This document shows, in pieces, positions 1 through 7,592 of a stretch of DNA of 16,402 bases. The position numbers and the translations under genes are program-made. Numbering within the stretch: the first letter of the stretch is position 1; every line of letters begins with the position of its first letter. This stretch comes from an uncultured Actinomyces sp. (GTDB lineage: Bacteria; Actinomycetota; Actinomycetes; Actinomycetales; Actinomycetaceae). Location: NCBI GenBank assembly GCA_938040725.1, contig CALHZX010000124.1, positions 1 to 16,402 of the forward strand. Direction: 5' to 3'. The notes beneath the pieces were generated by a model. It was not told the DNA's origin and ran no database searches. It saw only the letters and a program-made list of their open reading frames with translations.

Positions 1-829
1 AGTGGCCGAGCATGACCTCGGACTGGTAGCACTGGGAGGCGACGATGATCGGCACATCGGCGTTGGCGAGTTCGGTCAGGACGTCAACGAGGCCAGGTTC
101 AGACGCGGGGATGTTCCCCACGCCGAAGGTGCGCAGGATGACCGCGTCCGGGTGGGGCGTCGTCATCGCGCGCATGCGCGCGGCGCTCATGCCGGGAACC
201 ACGTCGATAACGGCGACATCCTGGCGCGTGTATGGGCTGGGATCGGTCCAGCCGGTACCAGGATGGGGCGCACCGTACCAGCGCCACGGGGCACCCGTGC
301 GCGCCATGGGGGACACGGAAGGCGACTCGAAGCCGCGGAAGGCCCACGACGAGGTCTTCGTGGCGCGGTTGCCCGCCAGGAGCTTGTGGCCGAAGAACAG
401 CATGACCCCGCGAGCGTGCGGCGAAATCGCCGCACGCAGCGCGCCCGTGACGTTCGCCGACGCGTCCGAGCCGACGACGCCGAGGGGGTACTGGGAGCCG
501 GTCAGGACGACAGGCTTACCCATGCTCGCCAGCGCGTAGGACAGGGCAGCTGCCGAATAGGCCATCGTGTCCGTGCCGTGCAGGACGAGGAAGGCGTCGG
601 CCGTCTCGGCGTGCGCATTAATGTCGTCGATAATGGCCTGCCAGTCCTCGGGGGTGGCCTCCGAGGAGTCGATGAGCGGGTCCAGCGTCGACATCGAAAT
701 GTTCGACGCCAGCTCGATGCCCTCCAGCTGGGATCCAAACCAACCCTGGAGGTCAGCGCCGGGGCGCAGACCCTCTGGGGAATCGACCATGCCGATGGTT
801 CCACCGGCATACGTGACGTGAAGACGCAC
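1..829 (-). CDS. ansA: L-asparaginase, type I (cytosolic), C-terminus beyond window
   Basis: Hydrolyses L-asparagine to aspartate and ammonia. Reading leftward from a GTG at 829, 276 residues are visible. The N-terminus carries TYAGGTIGM (residues 6-14), the first catalytic-threonine signature, with Thr11 as likely nucleophile. HGTDTMAYSA begins at residue 84 and is the second signature (Thr86, Asp87). A lysine at about residue 158 in NRATKTS matches the third catalytic position of the E. coli AnsA type. There is no signal peptide, so the enzyme should be cytoplasmic. Family members are about 330 residues, so roughly 50-60 C-terminal residues lie outside the window. The GTG start is supported by GAAAGGA six bases upstream (minus strand). 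It lies 19 bp after the asparagine permease stop, so the two are almost certainly co-transcribed and act in sequence. Family assignment is secure; preference for asparagine over related amides is inferred. Confidence 0.92.
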   Translation of the reverse strand, partial: MRLHVTYAGGTIGMVDSPEGLRPGADLQGWFGSQLEGIELASNISMSTLDPLIDSSEATPEDWQAIIDDINAHAETADAFLVLHGTDTMAYSAAALSYALASMGKPVVLTGSQYPLGVVGSDASANVTGALRAAISPHARGVMLFFGHKLLAGNRATKTSSWAFRGFESPSVSPMARTGAPWRWYGAPHPGTGWTDPSPYTRQDVAVIDVVPGMSAARMRAMTTPHPDAVILRTFGVGNIPASEPGLVDVLTELANADVPIIVASQCYQSEVMLGH

Positions 830-848
830 GGTCAGTCCTTTCGTTCGA

Positions 849-2309
849 TCAGTTGCCCGACACCAGGGTCTCGTCACCCTGGAGCGAGGCAGCGGCCTCG
901 TCAGTCAGGTTGCCGACGCGCCCGCGCACGTAGTACCAGCCGACGACCATGAGGACGACGACCACACCGAAGAGTGCGAGGGTCCAACGGCCAGACTCGG
1001 AGGTCACGTTCGAGGCCACGACGACAACGAAGAACAGAAGCGCCAGGTAGTTGGTGTAGGGGGCGCCAGGCATGCGGAACGAGGGACGCTCCGCCTCGCC
1101 GCGCTTGACCTTGCGCAGGAACGACAGGTGCGAGATGAGGATCATCGCCCAGGTGCCGGCGATGCCGATGCCCGCCAGGTCCATGACGATGTTGAAAGCG
1201 TTCTCCGGAACGAAAGCGTTGAGCAGGACACCCAGCAGGCCGAGCGATGCGGTGATGATGATCCCGCCGTAGGGCACGTGGTTCTTGTTCAGACGCGACG
1301 CGAAGCGCGGGCCTTCGCCGACGAGCGCCATCGAACGCAGGGTGCGACCGGTTGCGTACAGGCCGGCGTTCAGCGAGGAGAGAGCCGCGGTCAGGACGAC
1401 CACCTGAATGATGTCGCCCGCGTGGGGCACACCGAGGCCGGAGAAGAACGTCGTGAACGGGGACTCGTTCGACGAGTAGGCGTTGTAGGGCAGCGCCAGG
1501 GCGAAGAGAACGACGGAGCCAACGTAGAAGAAGAAAATGCGGATGACCATCGAGTTGATGGCCTTGGGCAGGATCTTGGCAGCATCCTTGGCCTCGCCGG
1601 CCGCGACGCCCACCATTTCGGTGCCGCCGAAGGCGAAGACGACGCCCAGCGTCAGGGCAAAGACGGGGGCCAGGCCCTCGGGGAACCAGCCGCCGGACTC
1701 GGAGATGTTGTGGATGCCCGCGCTGTAATCGCCGACGTGCGCCTGCGTGATGATCGCCCAAATGGCGACAGCCATGAAGATAAGGATCGTGGCGACCTTA
1801 ATCATCGCGAACCAGAATTCAGCCTCGCCAAAGGCCTTGACGCTGAGCATGTTCAGGACGAACACGAGGGCCAGTGCGATGAGGGCGATGGCCCACTGCG
1901 GGACGCCCTGGAACATCTTCCAGTAGTGCATGTAGAGCGCCACGGCGGTGATGTCAGCCATGACGGTGACGGCCCAGTCCAGGAAGAAGAACCAGCCGGT
2001 GATGAACGCGCCTTTCTCACCCAGGAACTCGCGGGCGTAGGACACGAACGCACCTGAGGAGGGGCGGCGCACCGCGAGCTCGCCGAGGGCGCGGACCATC
2101 AGGAATGCGAAGACGCCACACACGGCGTAGGCGAAGGCCAGTGCGGGGCCGCCCTGAGCCAGACGGCCACCCGCACCCAGGAATAGGCCGGTGCCGATCG
2201 AACCGCCGATGGCGATCATCTGGATGTGTCGGTTTTTCAGAGCCTTGTTGTACCCGGCATCTCCCGCGTCAGTCGCGGTGGACACCTGGGTCTGATCCTT
2301 GTCAGACAC
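849..2309 (-). CDS. ansP: L-asparagine permease (APC superfamily, AnsP-like)
   Basis: Integral-membrane, proton-coupled amino acid importer of the APC/AAT family. It opens with YNKALKNRHIQMIAIGGSIG and TGLFLGAG, the first helix and consensus substrate-binding loop, followed by RALGELAVRRPSSGAFVSYA, closely resembling enterobacterial AnsP. About twelve hydrophobic segments follow. The reading frame continues to a TTG at 2342, but no ribosome site precedes it. The GTG at 2309 has GGAG seven bases upstream and gives 486 residues, matching the usual length (about 490-500), so I prefer it. An L-asparaginase starts 19 bp downstream, which argues for asparagine as substrate: the pair imports and deamidates it for nitrogen and aspartate supply. 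No clear -35/-10 pair is visible between this gene and the divergent gene at 2548. Related GABA or aromatic amino-acid permeases are the alternative, made less likely by the neighbour. Confidence 0.9.
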   Translation of the reverse strand: MSDKDQTQVSTATDAGDAGYNKALKNRHIQMIAIGGSIGTGLFLGAGGRLAQGGPALAFAYAVCGVFAFLMVRALGELAVRRPSSGAFVSYAREFLGEKGAFITGWFFFLDWAVTVMADITAVALYMHYWKMFQGVPQWAIALIALALVFVLNMLSVKAFGEAEFWFAMIKVATILIFMAVAIWAIITQAHVGDYSAGIHNISESGGWFPEGLAPVFALTLGVVFAFGGTEMVGVAAGEAKDAAKILPKAINSMVIRIFFFYVGSVVLFALALPYNAYSSNESPFTTFFSGLGVPHAGDIIQVVVLTAALSSLNAGLYATGRTLRSMALVGEGPRFASRLNKNHVPYGGIIITASLGLLGVLLNAFVPENAFNIVMDLAGIGIAGTWAMILISHLSFLRKVKRGEAERPSFRMPGAPYTNYLALLFFVVVVASNVTSESGRWTLALFGVVVVLMVVGWYYVRGRVGNLTDEAAASLQGDETLVSGN

Positions 2310-2516
2310 GCGTGTACTCCAATCGGTGTTGAGGGAGGCCAAACGGCCGTGTGATGTCAGTTTCCTACAGTCGGCAGCTGACCGCTGCAGGTGAGCCGGT
2401 GGTCAGCATCGTGTGGGCCGCAGTGGGAGAACGTGCAAAAGACATGGTCAAGATCGGGCAAAAACCGGTATTTCGTGAGGCCTCCTCGCGCTCGCGGGTG
2501 GTGTTTACCCGAGCGG

Positions 2517-2544
2517 TTGTGTGATCGGATTAATGGGGTAGTCT
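2517..2544 (+). promoter_or_regulatory. Putative promoter of the PHP-marC operon
   Basis: TTGTGT (2517-2522), a 16-bp spacer, then TAGTCT (2539-2544), which fits the actinobacterial TANNNT -10. The box ends only three bases before the annotated ATG at 2548. Normal spacing would put the transcription start at about 2551, the second codon (GTG) of the gene. The transcript could therefore be leaderless from GTG 2551. The -35 is weak, so this is inference. Confidence 0.4.
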
Positions 2545-2547
2545 CAA

Positions 2548-3396
2548 ATGGTGAAGCGAATTGACCCCCATACTCATAGCGCGTATTCCGATGGGACGGA
2601 TACGCCCGCGCAGCTCCTGGCGATCGCCGCGCAGGCCGGGCTGGACGCCATCGCGCTGACGGACCACGACACGACGACCGGCTGGGACGAGGCCGCAGCA
2701 GCCGTCGCGAGCACCGGCGTGAGCCTCATCCGGGGTGCCGAGATGTCGTGTTCGTCCTCGGGGATCACCGTGCACCTGCTGGCCTACCTCTTCGACCCGA
2801 CCAGCCCCGGCCTCGTCGATAATTTCCGTCGAACCCGCGAGGATCGCGAAACGCGCGCCCTACGCATGGTGGAGAAGCTGTCGGCGGACTACCCAATCAC
2901 GTGGGAGGATGTCCTTTCCTTCGCGCCCGAGGGTGGACCCGTGGGGCGTCCACACATTGCCGACGCGCTCGTCGCCGCCGGTGCCTTCCCCGACCGCAGC
3001 GCCGCATTCGTCAAGGCCCTGCACCCATCGGGTCCCTACTACGTGCACCACTGGGCGCCCGACCCGGTCGAGGCCGTGCGCTGCGTGCGGCAGGCCGGGG
3101 GAGTGCCCGTCCTGGCCCATCCCCGCGCTCGCAAGCGCCAGCGCCTGCTGCCCGAGGCTGTCATCGCCGACATGGCGGCGGCCGGACTCTTCGGCATTGA
3201 GCGCGACCACCGCGACCACGCCCCCGAGGACCGCGCCGACGTCGAGCGCATCGCCCGGGAGATGGGCCTGGCAATGTTCGGCTCTTCCGACTACCACGGG
3301 ACTGGCAAGCCGAACCGCATCGGCGAAAACACGACGGACCCGCAGGTCATCGCCGAGGTCGTCGCGCAGGGATGCATCGAGGTGGTCGAGCCGTGA
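2548..3396 (+). CDS. PHP-domain metal-dependent phosphoesterase (RNase AM / TrpH-like)
   Basis: A 282-residue PHP (polymerase and histidinol phosphatase) protein of the family that includes E. coli RNase AM/YciV, a 5'-3' exonuclease also active on 3',5'-bisphosphonucleotides. Metal ligands are all visible: PHTHSAYSDG (His8, His10, Asp15), LTDHDT (His40), GAEMS (Glu65), VHLLAY (His76), LAHP (His191) and SSDYHG (Asp248, His250). GRPHIADAL (133-141) is typical of the inserted domain of this family. No signal peptide; cytoplasmic. The stop overlaps the next start by four bases (GTGA), so it is translationally coupled to the MarC gene. A GTG immediately after the ATG is an alternative start and would suit a leaderless transcript; ribosome-binding complementarity is poor (GGGG nine bases upstream). 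Family is firm; the precise substrate is not determinable here. Confidence 0.88.
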   Translation: MVKRIDPHTHSAYSDGTDTPAQLLAIAAQAGLDAIALTDHDTTTGWDEAAAAVASTGVSLIRGAEMSCSSSGITVHLLAYLFDPTSPGLVDNFRRTREDRETRALRMVEKLSADYPITWEDVLSFAPEGGPVGRPHIADALVAAGAFPDRSAAFVKALHPSGPYYVHHWAPDPVEAVRCVRQAGGVPVLAHPRARKRQRLLPEAVIADMAAAGLFGIERDHRDHAPEDRADVERIAREMGLAMFGSSDYHGTGKPNRIGENTTDPQVIAEVVAQGCIEVVEP

Positions 3397-4022
3397 GTCT
3401 CTTCGACGTCACCCTCTTCGCGACCGCCTTCGCGACGCTGACGGTCATCATGGACCCCATCGGGACCGTGCCCGTCTTCCTCGGCCTCACCGCCCGATAC
3501 TCCCAGTCCAAGCAGCGCCGCGCCGCCATCCAGGCAACCTCCGTCTCCTTCGGCGTCATCTTGACCTTCGCGATCCTGGGTGGGCAGATCCTGCGCCTCC
3601 TCCACATCTCGATGGAGGCCCTCCAGCTCTCCGGCGGCGTGCTGCTCTTCCTGGTCGCCATGGAACTCCTCATGGGTACCGACTCATCGACGCCCGATAC
3701 GGGGGACGAGGGCGTGAACGTCGCGCTCGTGCCGCTGGGGACGCCGCTCCTGGCGGGGCCCGGCTCGATCGTCGCGGTCATGGTGGCCGTCGGTCAGGCC
3801 GGCGCAAACGTCGGCTCGTGGATTGCGGTCATTGTCGCCGTGGTTCTGGCCCATGTTGTCATGTGGCTGACGATGCGCTTTTCTTTGGTGGTCTCCAGGT
3901 TCCTGGGGCCCGGCGGCATCATGCTGCTGACAAAGATCTCCGGCCTGCTGCTGGCCGCCATTGCGACGCAGCTCATCATGGAGGGAATCTTCCAGTTCAT
4001 CGCGGCCGCTCACCTAAGCTGA
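3393..4022 (+). CDS. MarC family integral membrane protein
   Basis: A 209-residue membrane protein of the MarC/UPF0056 family, whose transport role is unresolved despite the historical link to multiple antibiotic resistance. The start region VSLFDVTLFATAFATLTVIM is followed by DPIGTVPVFLGLT, the family's conserved Asp-Pro motif in the first helix, then about six membrane segments. A mid-protein PLGTPLLAGPGSIVAVMV matches the second conserved family block. The reading frame is open back to an ATG at 3372 inside the upstream gene. The GTG at 3393 overlaps the upstream TGA as GTGA and has GAGGTGG a few bases before it, so it is the better start. It is co-transcribed with the PHP phosphoesterase. 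Length is normal for the family. Family call strong; function unknown. Confidence 0.88.
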   Translation: MSLFDVTLFATAFATLTVIMDPIGTVPVFLGLTARYSQSKQRRAAIQATSVSFGVILTFAILGGQILRLLHISMEALQLSGGVLLFLVAMELLMGTDSSTPDTGDEGVNVALVPLGTPLLAGPGSIVAVMVAVGQAGANVGSWIAVIVAVVLAHVVMWLTMRFSLVVSRFLGPGGIMLLTKISGLLLAAIATQLIMEGIFQFIAAAHLS

Positions 4023-4045
4023 CCTGGGCGTTTCCATGTTGTTTC

Positions 4046-4407
4046 GAGCCCGTCACCGAGCCCTCGACCCCGGCCGGCGACAACACCGGTGGCTCCGCTG
4101 AGACGCCGGCCCATTCCGATGATTCTTCGGTACCCGCCGCCGATCAGGGTCGTGCCGGCGCCGCCTCCGGCCCCGTTGGCACCACCGGCGTGACCACCCG
4201 CGGCCAGATCTCTACCGGCAACGGCCCGGCCCCCGTCTCCGCTCGTGGCGGCATCCGTAACACGAACGCTCCGGCTTCGTCCGGCGCCCAGGGCGGGGCT
4301 GCCCCGCCCTGGCGAACACCGGTTCCGCCGCTTCGATCGCCGCTGGCGCTGGCGTTATTGCGCTGGCCGGTGGCGTGACCCTCGTGGTTGCTCGTAAGCG
4401 TCACTGA
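4046..4407 (+). pseudogene. C-terminal remnant of a sortase-anchored surface protein (LAxTG type)
   Basis: From 4046 one frame reads EPVTEPSTPAGDNTGG and continues as a Pro/Thr/Ser/Ala/Gly-rich stalk for about 85 residues. Near 4302-4305 the sense moves by one base. The new frame gives LANTGSAASIAAGAGVIALA, a hydrophobic stretch and the basic end VARKRH before TGA at 4405-4407. This is a wall-sorting signal: LANTG pentapeptide, membrane helix, positive tail. LAxTG is the motif of class E sortases in high-GC Gram-positives. Adding one C to the CCCC run joins both parts (GGAAPALANTG). No start codon, ribosome site or N-terminal domain exists: the stalk begins 23 bp after the MarC stop. It is therefore a truncated relic, perhaps left by deletion of a full surface protein. 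The frameshift itself could be a sequencing error, but the missing N-terminus is not explained that way. Confidence 0.7.
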
Positions 4408-4427
4408 GGCATCTTCGCCTGACAAGT

Positions 4428-4446
4428 AACGCGGGCCCGCGTTTTG
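4428..4446 (+). terminator. Candidate intrinsic terminator after marC / surface-protein relic
   Basis: AACGCGGGCCCGCGTT (4428-4443) is a perfect palindrome that can fold as AACGCG/CGCGTT with a GGCC loop, followed by TT then GTCTAGTTTG. It lies about 20 bp after the relic's stop codon. The T-run is short, so strength is uncertain. Confidence 0.5.
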
Positions 4447-4531
4447 TCTAGTTTGTGCTGATCGTCCCTCATTTGTGCACGAACGTGCAGTTGAAAACCG
4501 CGAATTTGCACCGAAAAATCATCGTTTCGCC

Positions 4532-4561
4532 TTGAAATGATGCGTGCATCACATGCACAAT
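4532..4561 (+). promoter_or_regulatory. Possible promoter with operator in its spacer
   Basis: TTGAAA (4532-4537), an 18-bp spacer, then CACAAT (4556-4561). The inverted repeat GTGCAT-CAC-ATGCAC (4544-4558) fills the spacer and overlaps the -10, as expected for a repressor site. Transcription would start at about 4568 and meet the hairpin at 4612-4649 within 45 bases, suggesting a short regulatory RNA or an attenuated leader. Speculative. Confidence 0.3.
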
Positions 4562-4611
4562 GGAACTACCGAAAGTCATCATGAATTGAGCCCTCATGTT
4601 GAACCGGTGAT

Positions 4612-4649
4612 GGAAAGTGGCACCGCTCCATCGAGGGGTGCCACTTTCC
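4612..4649 (+). terminator. Strong 13-bp hairpin, terminator or small-RNA end
   Basis: GGAAAGTGGCACC (4612-4624) and GGTGCCACTTTCC (4637-4649) are perfect complements around a 12-base loop, followed by TGTTTATG. The weak T-run makes intrinsic termination possible but not certain. It lies directly before a second, independent hairpin. Confidence 0.45.
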
Positions 4650-4655
4650 TGTTTA

Positions 4656-4691
4656 TGCGTCCCTGCGGAGCGTGCCCCCCGCAGGGACGCA
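4656..4691. repeat. Second perfect 13-bp inverted repeat
   Basis: TGCGTCCCTGCGG (4656-4668) pairs perfectly with CCGCAGGGACGCA (4679-4691) around a 10-base loop. No T-run follows. It starts six bases after the preceding hairpin ends and shares no sequence with it. Role unknown: processing signal, protein site or structured RNA. Confidence 0.5.
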
Positions 4692-5057
4692 CCTTGCGGG
4701 GGACAAGCTGCCGCCGGACAACTGTTGGGGTCGCAAGTGTCAGCTGTATGAGAACCTAAGAGTGCGGATGCTGACCGTGTCTCGTTTGTGAGTCGGCAAC
4801 ATGTTGGAGTTTGGCGAGAGTTGGTGCAGGTCGGGATTTTGCGGCCGGTGTCCGTCGGTGTCAACCTGGGTCTTTGGTCTTAGAGTCAATGTGGCTGGTG
4901 TACTCCGTCACGCGGCTCGGGGTGGGGTTTCTCCCAGACCCGTGTCAGCGCAGGGAATCGTGGTGGTTAATCGCTACCCTCTAGAAGTGAAGCCAGCCCC
5001 GACCTGGGGCGCTCGCCCCCGCGGTGGGCACGGCGCAGTTACACAAAAGGAAATCGT

Positions 5058-7424
5058 ATGACGCTGGATCTGACGCAGTCGCTGCCCTCTCATGTGCGCG
5101 CGACCTCTGGACGCCCCGTTGAAGATTCGACCTTGATGGAAGTGTGGCAGGGACTCTCCGCCGCAATCGTCGATCAGATCGCCGATAACTGGGCCGCCAC
5201 CACGGAGCGTTACGCCAAGGGCCGTCAGGAACACTACTTCTCCGCCGAGTTCCTCATGGGTCGAGCCCTGCTCAACAACCTGTCGAACCTTGGCCTCGTC
5301 GAGAAGGCGCGCGAAGCACTTGCCGCCTACGGCCTTGACCTCGGCCAGGTCGTCGAAGAAGAGCCGGACGCTGCCCTCGGTAACGGTGGCCTCGGCCGCC
5401 TCGCCGCCTGCTTCCTGGACTCCTGCGCCACCCTCGACCTGCCCGTGCGCGGCTACGGCATCCTGTACCGCTACGGCCTGTTCAAGCAGCTCTTCGACAA
5501 CGGCTTCCAGACCGAGCATCCCGACCCGTGGATGGAGGAGGGCTACCCCTTCGTGACCCGTCGCGAAGAGCGCTCCCGCATCGTCTCCTACGCCGACCTG
5601 ACCGTGCGTGCCGTCCCCTACGACATTGCGATCACCGGCTACGGCACCAAGAACGTGGGCACCCTGCGCCTGTGGAAGGCCGAGCCCATCGAGGAATTCG
5701 ACTACGACGCCTTCAACTCCCAGCGCTTCACCGACGCCATCGTCGACCGTGAGCGCACCATGGACATCTCCCGCGTCCTGTACCCCAACGACACCACGTT
5801 CGAGGGCAAGGTCCTGCGCGTGCGTCAGCAGTACTTCTTCTGCTCCGCCTCCCTGCAGGAGATCGTCGCCAACTACGTGCGTCACCACGGCACCGACCTG
5901 AACGGTTTCGCCGAGTACAACGCGGTTCAGCTCAACGACACCCACCCGGTCCTCGCCATCCCCGAGCTCATGCGCATCCTCATGGACGAGCATGGCCTCG
6001 GCTGGGAAGAGGCCTGGGAGGTCGTCTCCAAGACCTTCGCCTACACGAATCACACGGTTCTGGCCGAGGCCCTGGAGACCTGGGATATCCACATCTTCGA
6101 CCGCCTGTTCCCGCGCATCGCCGAGATCGTCCGCGAGATCGACCGCCGCTTCCGCATTGACATGGCCGAGCGCGGCCTCGACCAGGGCACCATCGACTAC
6201 ATGGCCCCCGTCGCCGGCAACACCGTGCGCATGGCCTGGATCGCCTGCTACGCGTCCTACTCCATCAACGGCGTCGCCGCCCTCCACACGGAGATCATCA
6301 AGCGCGACACCCTCAAGGAGTGGTACGCGATTTGGCCCGAGCGCTTCAATAACAAGACCAATGGCGTGACCCCGCGCCGCTGGCTCAAGCAGTGCAACCC
6401 CCGCCTGGCCGCCCTCCTCGACGAGGTCACCGGTTCCGATGCGTGGGTCCGCGACCTCACCGAGCTCTCCAAGTTCACCGAGGCTGGCACCGACGATGTG
6501 CTCACGCGCCTGGGCGAGATCAAGCACGCCAACAAGGTTGACTTCGCCGCGTGGGTCAAGGCGCGCGAGGGTGTCGAGATCGACCCCGACTCGATCTTCG
6601 ACGTTCAGATCAAGCGTCTGCACGAGTACAAGCGCCAGCTGCTCAACGCTTTCTACGTCCTGGACCTGTACTTCCGCATGAAGGACGACCCGACGCTGGA
6701 CACCCCCAACCGCGTGTTCATCTTCGGTGCGAAGGCTGCCCCCGGATACATCCGCGCGAAGGCCATCATCAAGCTCATCAACGCCATCGCGGAGCTGGTG
6801 AACAACGACGAGGACATCAACGGCCGCATCAAGGTCGTCTTTGTTCACAACTACAACGTCTCGCCCGCCGAGCACATCATCCCCGCCGCCGATGTCTCCG
6901 AGCAGATCTCAATGGCCGGCAAGGAGGCCTCGGGCACGTCCAACATGAAGTTCATGATGAACGGCGCCCTCACCCTGGGCACCCTGGATGGCGCGAACGT
7001 TGAGATTCTCGAGGCCGTGGGTGACGACAACGCCTACATCTTCGGCGCGACCGACGATGAGCTGCCTGAGCTGCGTCGTCACTACGACCCCCGTTGGCAC
7101 TACGAGAATGTCCCCGGCCTCAAGCGCGTCATCGACGCCCTGACCGACGGCACGCTCGACGACAACAACTCGGGTTGGTTCCACGACGTGCGCCACTCGA
7201 TCCTCGAGGGTGGCTACGATCCGGCCGACGTGTACTACGTCCTGGGTGATTTCGCCGCGTACCGCGAGACCAAGGACCGAATGGCCGCCGATTACCGCGA
7301 CCAGAAGGCCTGGAACGCCCGCGTGTGGGCGAACATCTCCCGCTCCGGCCGCTTCTCCTCGGACCGCACGATCTCCGACTACGCCCGCGAGGTCTGGCAC
7401 ATCGAGGGTGAGCCGATCGACTGA
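5058..7424 (+). CDS. glgP: Glycogen/starch/alpha-glucan phosphorylase (GT35)
   Basis: Pyridoxal-phosphate enzyme that releases glucose-1-phosphate from the non-reducing ends of glycogen or maltodextrin by phosphorolysis, in the cytoplasm. The 788-residue length fits the bacterial GT35 family. Signatures include YFSAEFLMGRALLNNL near the N-terminus and EPDAALGNGGLGRLAACFLD. Further on come VQLNDTHP, NKTNGVTPRRWL and QIKRLHEYKRQLLN. The cofactor block is EASGTSNMKFMMNG, in which Lys631 is the expected Schiff-base lysine, followed by TLGTLDGANVEI. The ATG at 5058 is preceded by AAAAGGAAA at good spacing. It stands alone: non-coding DNA upstream, a strong terminator immediately downstream, and no other glycogen genes in view. 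A GC-rich hairpin in the presumed leader (5006-5019) might affect expression. Glycogen versus maltodextrin preference cannot be read from sequence. Confidence 0.96.
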   Translation: MTLDLTQSLPSHVRATSGRPVEDSTLMEVWQGLSAAIVDQIADNWAATTERYAKGRQEHYFSAEFLMGRALLNNLSNLGLVEKAREALAAYGLDLGQVVEEEPDAALGNGGLGRLAACFLDSCATLDLPVRGYGILYRYGLFKQLFDNGFQTEHPDPWMEEGYPFVTRREERSRIVSYADLTVRAVPYDIAITGYGTKNVGTLRLWKAEPIEEFDYDAFNSQRFTDAIVDRERTMDISRVLYPNDTTFEGKVLRVRQQYFFCSASLQEIVANYVRHHGTDLNGFAEYNAVQLNDTHPVLAIPELMRILMDEHGLGWEEAWEVVSKTFAYTNHTVLAEALETWDIHIFDRLFPRIAEIVREIDRRFRIDMAERGLDQGTIDYMAPVAGNTVRMAWIACYASYSINGVAALHTEIIKRDTLKEWYAIWPERFNNKTNGVTPRRWLKQCNPRLAALLDEVTGSDAWVRDLTELSKFTEAGTDDVLTRLGEIKHANKVDFAAWVKAREGVEIDPDSIFDVQIKRLHEYKRQLLNAFYVLDLYFRMKDDPTLDTPNRVFIFGAKAAPGYIRAKAIIKLINAIAELVNNDEDINGRIKVVFVHNYNVSPAEHIIPAADVSEQISMAGKEASGTSNMKFMMNGALTLGTLDGANVEILEAVGDDNAYIFGATDDELPELRRHYDPRWHYENVPGLKRVIDALTDGTLDDNNSGWFHDVRHSILEGGYDPADVYYVLGDFAAYRETKDRMAADYRDQKAWNARVWANISRSGRFSSDRTISDYAREVWHIEGEPID

Positions 7425-7437
7425 CGCAATCGCTTAG

Positions 7438-7475
7438 GAGGCCCGGAACCGCAAGGTTCCGGGCCTCTCTTGTTG
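7438..7475 (+). terminator. Intrinsic terminator of glgP
   Basis: Arms 7438-7450 and 7455-7467 pair perfectly (GAGGCCCGGAACC with GGTTCCGGGCCTC) around a stable GCAA tetraloop, followed by TCTTGTTGT. It sits 14 bp after the glgP stop and insulates glgP from the gntR operon. Confidence 0.85.
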
Positions 7476-7490
7476 TGCGAAGGTGTGTGG

Positions 7491-7570
7491 TTGTATCAGT
7501 CTGTGAGTCAACTGTATTAATGGGTTGACACAGTTAGGTATCTGTGTCATTGTATTAGTGTATTAATACA
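7491..7570 (+). promoter_or_regulatory. Promoter/operator of the gntR-ABC operon
   Basis: A consensus TTGACA (7525-7530) is followed at 17 bp by CATTGT (7548-7553), a modest -10. Two operator types are visible. TGACACAG-N8-CTGTGTCA (7526-7533 and 7542-7549) is a perfect inverted repeat across the -35 and spacer. The element TGTATYAR/TGTATTA occurs at 7492, 7513, 7551 and 7559, the last forming the perfect palindrome TGTATTAATACA (7559-7570). Such sites next to a YtrA-type GntR gene suggest autorepression. An alternative promoter is TTGTAT (7491-7496) with TATTAA (7515-7520). Which repeat the repressor binds is inference. Confidence 0.65.
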
Positions 7571-7592
7571 GAAAGACAGGAGGGACGCGTCG

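Larger units (their letters stand above)
4447..5057. other. Non-coding interval with palindromes and hairpins upstream of glgP
   Basis: No credible gene in about 610 bp. The left part (4447-4560) is AT-richer than its surroundings and carries TGCACG-AA-CGTGCA (4476-4489) and GTGCAT-CAC-ATGCAC (4544-4558), both operator-like. Two tandem large hairpins follow (4612-4649 and 4656-4691, listed separately). The stretch 4700-4960 shows nothing I can interpret. Closer to glgP, TACCCT (4975-4980) could be a -10 giving a leader of about 70 bases. That leader would contain a short GGGGC/GCCCC hairpin (5006-5019) upstream of the ribosome site AAAAGGAAA. Confidence 0.5.

Noticed and set aside
2..952. A 316-codon plus-strand frame
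   Set aside because: Antisense to the asparaginase gene, Arg/Gly/Ala/His-rich with no recognisable domain; the minus strand carries both asparaginase signatures.
1128..2057. A 309-codon plus-strand frame
   Set aside because: Antisense shadow of ansP with charged, repetitive composition and no ribosome site.
2735..4378. A 547-codon plus-strand frame through the PHP and MarC genes
   Set aside because: Out of frame with two well-supported genes and Arg/Pro/Ser-rich. Only its last part (from 4046) has meaning, as the surface-protein stalk relic.
4046..4700. Insertion sequence scar
   Set aside because: No transposase fragment, and the two hairpins do not form matched terminal inverted repeats with target-site duplications.
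4801..5061. Small 86-codon frame ending just before glgP
   Set aside because: No ribosome site and no recognisable sequence, and it covers the presumed glgP leader hairpin.
4974..6875. A 633-codon open frame on the minus strand across glgP
   Set aside because: It is antisense to a complete, textbook glgP. Its Val/Asp/Gly/Leu-rich, low-complexity composition is what GC-rich codon bias produces on the opposite strand.
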